NCBI GenBank assembly: GCA_030068075.1
Contig: CM057831.1
Span: 13,497,370-13,561,369 of the forward strand
Length of the DNA stretch: 64,000 nucleotides
DNA from: Paguma larvata
Taxonomy: Eukaryota > Chordata > Mammalia > Carnivora > Viverridae
Direction: 5' to 3'
Shown: piece after piece, positions 58,235-64,000 of the stretch
How positions within the stretch are numbered: position 1 is the stretch's first letter
Layout of the letters: each line of letters opens with the position of its first letter
Translations under genes and position numbers: made by a program
The notes under the pieces: model-generated
The model's input: the letters and a program-made list of their open reading frames with translations, nothing else
Told to the model about the DNA's origin: nothing
The model's database searches: none

Positions 58235-59184
58235 GTTGAAGAGTAAACAATGGCAGGACGTGTGTGTGTGTGGGGGGGGAGTTGGGGGGCATGTTTATAT
58301 CCATTTTTGCCTGGGGCAGGAAAATGCGGGGTTTCTGGGGATCCTATGTCTGAGTGGAATCTATTAGACAAGGGCGGGCAAAAAAAGCCAGCCTGGGTGT
58401 CTCCACTTCTTGTCTTGACAGGGTCAAGAGCACTTGGAGGTCATCACACACTTAAACCGGTGTGTCCAGCCCAGGCGCCCCTCAGAGCTTGTATTGTTGT
58501 TGTGCAGGCTCCGCCGGGAAGGATATGGAAGTCTTTGCCATGTCGCTTTTCAGGGGTGTTCAAAGAATCTCCGGTGTTAACTCTTCTCATTCTGCCCAAA
58601 CCCAGGAAGGGGAGTCCGTTCTGTTTTCATGGGGAAGGAGAGAATTTCCCAGTGACCCACAGCCGACCGCTCAGAGCTTTTCTCATTGAGTCTCCTTAAC
58701 GATAATGAACTTTTCTATGTTTTTGCTGTACACACTTTCTTGTCACCGGAGTGGAGTTGCAGGGTGATCAAGGCCAGACACCTAGGTAAGCGGTGGACCC
58801 AGAAGTGGAGGGCAGCCTTTGAAACCTGTGCTCCTTCGCGGGAGCAGAACACCCCATTTGAAAATTCAGAACCAAATCCCTCATTGCTTTTTTCCAGAGG
58901 AGTACAGAAAACAGGATCTGAGGCGTGAGCGCTGTGACCAGTCCCCATGTGGCCTAGTCAAGGGGGGAATGAGGTGGGAGGAAGGCAAATGAGCGCCACA
59001 CCTGGGCGAGGCGCCCTGGAGGAGGAGGACGGTGTTGGTTTACGCAGGGCTGAAGCAGGGCTGGGCCAAGAGAGGGGAGAGGTCCTGACCCCGACCCTAA
59101 CCCTAACCTTTGGCGCTGGTTCTCACGGCCTTGCCCGCCCCTGGACTTGAACACGGGCTCTTCTCTCTGCCTCAAGCTGTGGCC
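58235..59184. other. Unassigned intergenic sequence, Can-SINE-free
   Basis: No gene or repeat family was recognised. A (TG)n/G-run lies at 58260-58279. The open frames at 58250-58699 (149 codons) and 58686-58948 are not supported as exons by homology. Confidence 0.45.
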
Positions 59185-59400
59185 GGAAAAGTCAGAGGCT
59201 GGCTTCCACTCTAACTCTTACAAAGCGTGTGGCTTTGAGCCGGCGACGTCAGCTTTCTGAGCCCTGATTCTCCACATCTGTGAAACGGGGAGGTGCACGA
59301 TGCCCCCGTGGGCCCACTTCAACGGGTTGCTGAGAGCCGCCATTTGATAGACGATGTTGTTATAATGCGATGCAAATGCAAACTTCTGCTCTGCAAAAGT
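59185..59400 (+). mobile_element. MIR SINE remnant
   Basis: Sense order: ggcttccactctaactctta, gtgtggctttgagccggcga, gagccctgattctccacatc, tgtgaaacggggaggtgcac and gggttgctgagagccgcc. Confidence 0.72.
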
Positions 59401-60759
59401 AAGTTACTCCTATTTCCAGAACCTCCTCTTTGAATTTAATTTATTCTAGAGAGAGAATCTAAGTCACTTGTTCCGTGTTCTGGGTACACCGTATTTTTAA
59501 CTCCATCAATTATCCCGGACTTTGCCTTAACTAAAGGAGAAAGGCAACAGCGGGAGAAAGTGTTATTTCTTTGGGGCAGGAGGGTGTTTCTCTCTTGCCC
59601 TGGCTGGTGAGGTGAATGATAGTTATTTGACTCCAGCGATGGGTAGGGGGATAAAGTTCACCACTCCAAGTGCTGGGCGGGGGGAGTCCCTTTTCTGTTT
59701 CTGCGACTTCTGGGGTCTGGTTGTGACTCAGAGGAGCCAACTTCGGAAGAGAGAAGTGGAGAGGGGTGGGTGGGGGGGAGGTGGTGGTGAAAAGGTCTAA
59801 GATTCAGCGACATTGGCTTTTGAAGCACCTCAAACCCTCGCCACAATCAAAGGTGGGGGAGGGGTCATCCCTGCCCTCATTTCATTTACACTCATCCTGT
59901 AATTCACACTCCCTGTGTGCCAAGGTTATGCTGGGCACTGGGAACCCAGACGGCCAGGGCGAGCCCCTCGTCGGCCTCCGGCTGCTTACAGTTTGGGAGA
60001 AGATGAGGTTAAGTAATACGACCAGAAAGGAAGTATAAAGACCGCGGGCGACTTCGAACCTTAGTGTGAGGGTTTGTAATCTCCCTACACTGGGTACAGG
60101 TGGTGGGAGGAAAGACAGGAGCTGGGTAGGCCAGAGGGGGGAAGGGGGCAGTGTGGGGGAGGGCAAGCAGATAGATCGTGGCATTTGGGAAGGCAACGAG
60201 GGGAGAAAGAACAGAAAGAAGTTCAGTGAGGCTTTGGGGATTTTTTTTTCCCTTCTTCTCCTCACGGCTGTCCTTGTTACTATTTTAAATGTGACTCCAT
60301 CTGGATAAAACTGTGGGACGCCAAGACCTCTGGGTGGTTTTTGCCTAGCTGTATCTCCAGCCTGAGCTCCGGCTGGCCTAGAAGGGGCAGGACAGAGGAG
60401 GGCGGTTTAAAGTCTGGCCAGAGGCTCAAGACTTCTTGACGCAGCCGTGAGTCTAGTATTCTACGTACGCTGATTTTTCCCCGTCATAGTGCCCAGCCTC
60501 GAGATCACGGCTGTATAAATTGGGGCGCGAGGGCGACGAGGGGACCGCCTCTCTCTGTCTACATTCCCACCCCAATGTTGATGTTACTCTGGAGGCATGG
60601 AGGAAGTGGTGGCGTGTTTACAGCCCAGATCCGGTTTTGAAGCTAGGAGGAACACCCCGCTCAATTGCACAATTCAGCTCCGACCCTTCTAGGTGGCCTC
60701 ACCTGGGGCTGCTCCTAACTCGTGCTCTGGTGGGGGTCCTGAGGGGGGCGAGGGACGTT
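59401..60759. other. Unassigned, GC-moderate sequence upstream of SORL1
   Basis: An L2/MIR-like piece may lie at 59875-59960 (ccctgtgtgccaaggttatg). Purine-rich tracts occur at 59745-59795 and 60105-60230. No exon was recognised. Confidence 0.45.
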
Positions 60760-60915
60760 CGGGGCTGCAAAATCTCTTTTCATTTCACGTAGGAAGACAC
60801 CAACGCCCAGAGAGGCGAGATGATCAGAACAGAAATCACGTGGTCACTCGGTTGCAAAGCCAGGACTCGAACGCAGGTCTCTAATGCCCCTTGGCCGTAA
60901 TACTCCTTTCTGCTG
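60760..60915 (-). mobile_element. MIR SINE remnant, minus
   Basis: Reverse order: ttcacgtaggaagacaccaa, cgcccagagaggcgagatga, ggttgcaaagccaggactcg, aacgcaggtctctaatgccc. Confidence 0.7.
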
Positions 60916-60954
60916 CCTTTACAACTCTACTTATTTTATTTTATCTCTGTGATT

Positions 60955-61125
60955 CTATCTGATACTCTGAGCAGTCTTGTGTGATAGATACGGATTAAGG
61001 TCCTTTCTTTGTAGATGGGAAGATTGAAGCTTGGGGAGTTGATGGGGCCGAGCCCTCCGAGTTGGAAAGCGGATCTCCTACCTCAAAATTCAGTGTGCTT
61101 TCCACCGTGCCCTGTGGTTAGGCAC
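60955..61125 (-). mobile_element. MIR/L2-type remnant, minus
   Basis: Reverse order with ctctgagcagtcttgtgtga, agatgggaagattgaagctt, gaaagcggatctcctacctc and cagtgtgctttccaccgtgc. It is adjacent to and co-oriented with the preceding MIR. Confidence 0.55.
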
Positions 61126-62739
61126 ACACAGTCTCGGGCTGTGCCGATTATCCACCTGAGAATGGCCTGGAATGTAGATAGCGACCACAGAGCAGGGCTT
61201 TCAAGGAGTACATTAAACATGTTTGAGCATTCTTGCCAGGCTTCCCGCATCCAAGCCGCATATCAAAATCAAAATCAGCAAGTAGCGGGCCCTTGCAAAA
61301 TGCTGTCTGAAGCTGGACCCAGCAGTTTTGTGCGGAAAAAGCGGCTCCTTCAAATCCACACTCAGGGGGACCTGCGTCTCTGTGTCGTGCTGCCATCTCA
61401 TGCTGCTGGGACTCTGACACTTGCTCTTGTAGAGAAGGTTCTCATTAAATGTATGTGGAAAAAACAATAATTGAACCGTCTGCAGTGTTCTGACTTGGGC
61501 CATGTTCCTCATTTACCCTCGGGGGTTAAATGGGGGGGGGGCGCAGTGCCTTTGCCGTTGGTCCGGGGAGGCCGCAGGGTGGTCCACGCCTCGTAAGGTG
61601 GTCCTGACAAGGCATCGCTGGTCTAGATTGGGGGCGGGAGCTGGCAGTGGTTCCGGGGCTTTCCCAGAGGGTAAGTGATCTGCTTGATGGGGAGAACCAG
61701 CTGGTCCTCTGATGTTGTTGAGATGGACGGAAAGGTGGGGGTGGGGGGAACCTGCCTGGGGGAGAAAACTGGGGCTGGGAAGAGGTAGGGGACTGCAGAA
61801 CCAGGTCCCCAACAAGTCTGGCATGGGGTGGGGGAGGGTGGCAGAATGCTGGGTTTCAGGGGGTGAGGAGAGGCTGTCCCTTCTCGGGCAGGGCGATGCC
61901 GGGCAGGGGCAGGGGAGGGGGCCTCTGCTAAGCTAACTGGAGAGGACTCGAAGGGCAGGGTGGAGAAACCAAGCCACCGTGGTTTGTTGAGAACAGGGAG
62001 CATTTTGGGGGAACGGAACCCATCACCCCCTCCTCCCTCTAAACTAGGACTTGTACGGCCTGAGAAGCAACCTCACCTTTAGCGTAGCCCCTTCGCTCCT
62101 TAGTCTTATCAAAACCCAGGATCTGAATCCAGAGCACAGTGAAATATAAAATGGAAGAGAGGAGGCCAGGGGATAGGCCTTGGCTGCTCCTACAAACCTG
62201 CCCAAACCATTTTCACCTTGGGTGCGCCTCAGTAGTTTCAACTGCAGGAACTGTATCTCGTGGTTCAAAGAGGGTCTGGATCTTCAAGCCGGATTGAGTG
62301 TTAACCTCCCCCCGCCCGGGCCAGCTTTACAGGCTTGCAGAGGACTTGTAGCAGGTGTCGGCTGCAGGTGGCAGGGACTGGGATATTATGTCCATTTGGC
62401 AGCAGAGGTAGGGTGGCTCAGCGCTTGGTCACCCTGGAAGGTCACAAGCGAGCCACTGTGCTGGGGCCCAGTGTCAGGCACAGGCATTCATGTATGCAAG
62501 GAACCATTGTATAACTGTGTACTCGTCTCCTTGTGGGATGGTCCCTTGCTGTTACTGCCTCGGTGCAGGGCGCGCATTTATTTACTGTGCTTGGGGCCCC
62601 GGCAGTTTAGCTTGATGGAGGGTAGTTTTTGGCTGTGGCCGCTTCATATACGGTTCGATGCCCAGAGGAGTGGAAACCGTGTGAATTTCACAATGGGGGC
62701 GGGTTCATCTGAACTGTAATTTGCCCTCTGCTGCGTCCT
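61126..62739. other. Unassigned proximal upstream region of SORL1
   Basis: No transposable element was recognised in 1.6 kb. G-rich runs on the plus strand occur at 61531-61542 and 61735-61930. The open frames at 61015-61470 and 62180-62719 have no recognisable domain. Confidence 0.45.
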
Positions 62740-63118
62740 GCCTTCTCAGAGCTCGTTTTTTTTGGCTCCCGGCTCTCCCTCGGAGGTGGGGATGCGGCGA
62801 GGGGCCGGGGGAGGTAGTCGAACGGCGGGACGGGACCCGGGGCCGTGCCGTCCGGGCAGGAGACCGGTTTAGGGCGACCTCGACGCGACCCGGCAGAGGA
62901 GGCAACTAACTCCAGGGAAGACGAGCGAGCCCCCCACAACTCTCGACCGCCGCGGGGGAGGACGACGCGGTGCGCCCGCCAGCGGGCAAGGGGACGCACG
63001 CTCGCTCGCGGGCGCTCGCTGCCTTGACTTCCCCATCCCCGCGCGGGGGAGGGGCCCGAGTGGCGCCGAGGCCGGCGAGCGCAGAAAGTGCGCGAAGGGG
63101 ACGCGGCTGCGAGCCGCA

Positions 63119-63137
63119 CACGTGACGGCGCCTGCGC
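63119..63137 (+). promoter_or_regulatory. E-box (CACGTGAC) next to an NRF1-like site
   Basis: Cacgtgac (63119-63126) matches the bHLH-ZIP core used by USF and MiT/TFE factors. Gcgcctgcgc (63128-63137) is one base off the NRF1 palindrome gcgcatgcgc. The two sit side by side about 180 bp before the ATG. Binding is inferred from motif only. Confidence 0.5.
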
Positions 63138-63316
63138 CGCGCCGAGCGGGACCCGGCGGCGGCGGCGGCGGGCGCAGCGGGGCGGCCCCGAGCGGCGCGG
63201 GCGGCCTGGAGCCCCGGGAGCGGCGCGCGCGCGGCCCCGGCCCAGCCGCCGTCCCGGCCTCGCGCTGCACATTCTCTCCTGGCGGCGGCGCCACCTGCGG
63301 CAGCGCTCGCCCGAAC

Positions 63317-63593
63317 ATGGCGACACGGAGCAGCAGGAGGGAGTCGCGACTCCCCTTCCTATTCACCCTGGTCGCGCTGCTGCCGCCCGGGGCTCTGTGC
63401 GAGGTGTGGACGCAGACGCTGCACGGCGGCCGCGCGCCCTTGCCCCAGGACCGGGGCTTCCGCGTGGTGCAGGGCGAGCCGCGCGAGCCGCGGCTGTGGG
63501 CGCGCGGGGGGCCCCGGGGGGCGGACGAGAAGCCCCTCCGGAGGAGACGGAGCGCCTGCCCTGCAGCCGGAGCCCATCAAGGTGTACGGACAG
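63317..63593 (+). CDS. SORL1: SORL1 (SorLA/LR11) coding exon 1, partial, with an apparent 1-base frameshift
   Basis: SORL1 is a type I membrane sorting receptor (VPS10 and LDL-receptor class A domains). It carries APP and other cargo between Golgi and endosomes. Only exon 1 lies here.
Seen: ATG at 63317 with A at -3 and G at +4; residues [16 protein letters not shown], a hydrophobic signal core ending ALCEVW (about residues 1-28); a propeptide; and a furin-type RRRR-S site at residues 75-78. The donor is cag/gtgagc at 63593/63594. The first 50 residues are almost identical to the human protein as I recall it.
Odd: the propeptide lacks three codons against human (around residues 64-69). After RSA the frame slips: gcctgcc (63554-63560) has one base more than the human gctgcc. 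As written, the ends of the exon read CPAAGAHQG instead of the expected [12 protein letters not shown], which is intact in the +1 frame. Exon length is 277 nt against an expected multiple of three. Identity is certain. Whether the shift is real or an error is open. Confidence 0.96.
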
Positions 63594-64000
63594 GTGAGCG
63601 GCCGGCCACCCGCCTTCCTCCGGCTCTTTCCTCTCCCCGCACTTCCTCGGCCCCGCATCCATCCTCTGCGGTCGCCTCCCAGGTGCAGGCACCACTGGGG
63701 ACTTCCCGGCTTGCATTTGTGTTTTCCCCCCTCGCACGAGTACAACCGTCAGCACTTGAATTGCATTGATCTTTCCTTCTTCCTGTAGATTTTAACAAAC
63801 GTCTTCCAGGTAAACTCGCGGGGTACCGGGCACGTTTCCCCGGGGTGGGCGCACACCGGCGTAGTTTCCAGCAGGTAGAGGAGGGGTGCTGCTTCATTTT
63901 ACATGTGGATGAGAAACGGGGTTTCTTTGGTGTATACCGTCAGTTGGCAGCGGAGGCGAGGAGGCTGCAGTTGCAGTATACTTACCCGGAGCAGGCAGGG
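63594..64000 (+). other. SORL1: SORL1 intron 1, 5' end (cut by the window)
   Basis: Begins with the strong donor gtgagc. GC-rich for the first ~80 bp, then ordinary. Because of the frame slip in exon 1, an open frame runs through the donor to 63769, but nothing suggests it is translated. No repeat was recognised. Confidence 0.85.

Larger units (their letters stand above)
62740..63640 (+). promoter_or_regulatory. SORL1: CpG-island promoter of SORL1
   Basis: From about 62740 the sequence changes sharply to very high GC with dense CpG, which continues through exon 1 and fades in intron 1. There is no TATA box at a plausible distance from the ATG. A GC box ggggcgg (63179-63185), a (CGG)n run (63154-63171) and an E-box/NRF1-like pair (63119-63137) lie 130-200 bp before the start codon. 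This suits a dispersed TATA-less start. The exact transcription start cannot be read from the sequence. Mammalian SORL1 has a short 5' UTR (about 100 nt), which would put it near 63200-63220. Confidence 0.88.

Noticed and set aside
59091..59108. Interstitial telomere-like repeat (ccctaaccctaacc)
   Set aside because: Only about two units, expected by chance and far too short to be a fusion or healing scar.
63122..63316. N-terminal extension of SORL1 upstream of the ATG at 63317
   Set aside because: The open frame continues upstream only because of GC content. It has no in-frame ATG there (63122 is GTG), and the ATG at 63317 matches the known SORL1 start and a good Kozak context.
62688..63366. 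Long minus-strand open frames across the SORL1 CpG island (up to 212 codons)
   Set aside because: High GC removes stop codons, so long frames arise by chance on both strands. The encoded Arg/Pro/Ala-rich text has no family resemblance.
1..64000. CRISPR array, bacterial operons or other prokaryotic features
   Set aside because: The sequence is a mammalian intergenic region. The repeated elements are dispersed SINEs without regular spacing.

Overview
This is a mammalian, carnivoran and almost certainly felid window. About three dozen copies of a tRNA-derived SINE carry the cat-type head (cctgggtggctcagtcggtt), a B-box-like gttcgagcccc, a CT-rich body and an aaataaataaac/poly-A tail, i.e. the Can-SINE subtype of Felidae rather than the dog type. 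The species within Felidae cannot be fixed from the sequence alone.

Only one protein-coding gene is supported: the first coding exon of SORL1 (sortilin-related receptor, SorLA/LR11) on the + strand at the far right (63317-63593), inside a CpG-island promoter (about 62740-63640) and followed by a canonical GTGAGC donor and the start of intron 1. From the known mammalian gene order, the other 62.7 kb should be the intergenic interval upstream of SORL1 (towards SC5D); I found no other exon, no credible processed pseudogene and no RNA gene.

Layout. 0-10 kb: SINEs, a 345-bp Tigger2-like MITE with TA duplications, MER5A-like hAT fragments, L1 3' ends. 10.5-12.3 kb: a MaLR LTR, then two unrelated class-I-type solo LTRs in opposite orientations. 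14.9-15.4 and 23.0-23.5 kb: MLT/MaLR LTRs. 20.3-20.7 kb: an L3/CR1-like LINE piece. 22.2, 41.9 and 52.9 kb: three copies of one ERVL-like LTR family (-, +, -). 25.0-26.6 kb: an L1 ORF2 fragment carrying three SINEs. 29.67-30.91 kb: an internally deleted Tigger transposon with recognisable transposase ends. 33 kb: an L1 3' end with a SINE. 37-39 kb: two L2 pieces. 47 kb: a second Tigger2-like element with a SINE inside. 48.3-50 kb: a long minus-strand L1. 56.2-56.75 kb: a SINE-in-SINE composite. The final 5.8 kb before SORL1 holds no Can-SINE, only MIR remnants and unassigned sequence.

The most notable observation is in SORL1 itself. Compared with the human protein as I recall it, exon 1 lacks three codons and carries one extra base just after the furin site (about 63554-63560). 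As written, the signal peptide and propeptide read correctly, but the last 13 or so codons before the donor are out of frame. Either this is an assembly or sequencing error in a GC-rich exon, or a real frameshift allele. No undescribed gene system was found; most apparent ORFs are translations of SINEs or of non-coding sequence.
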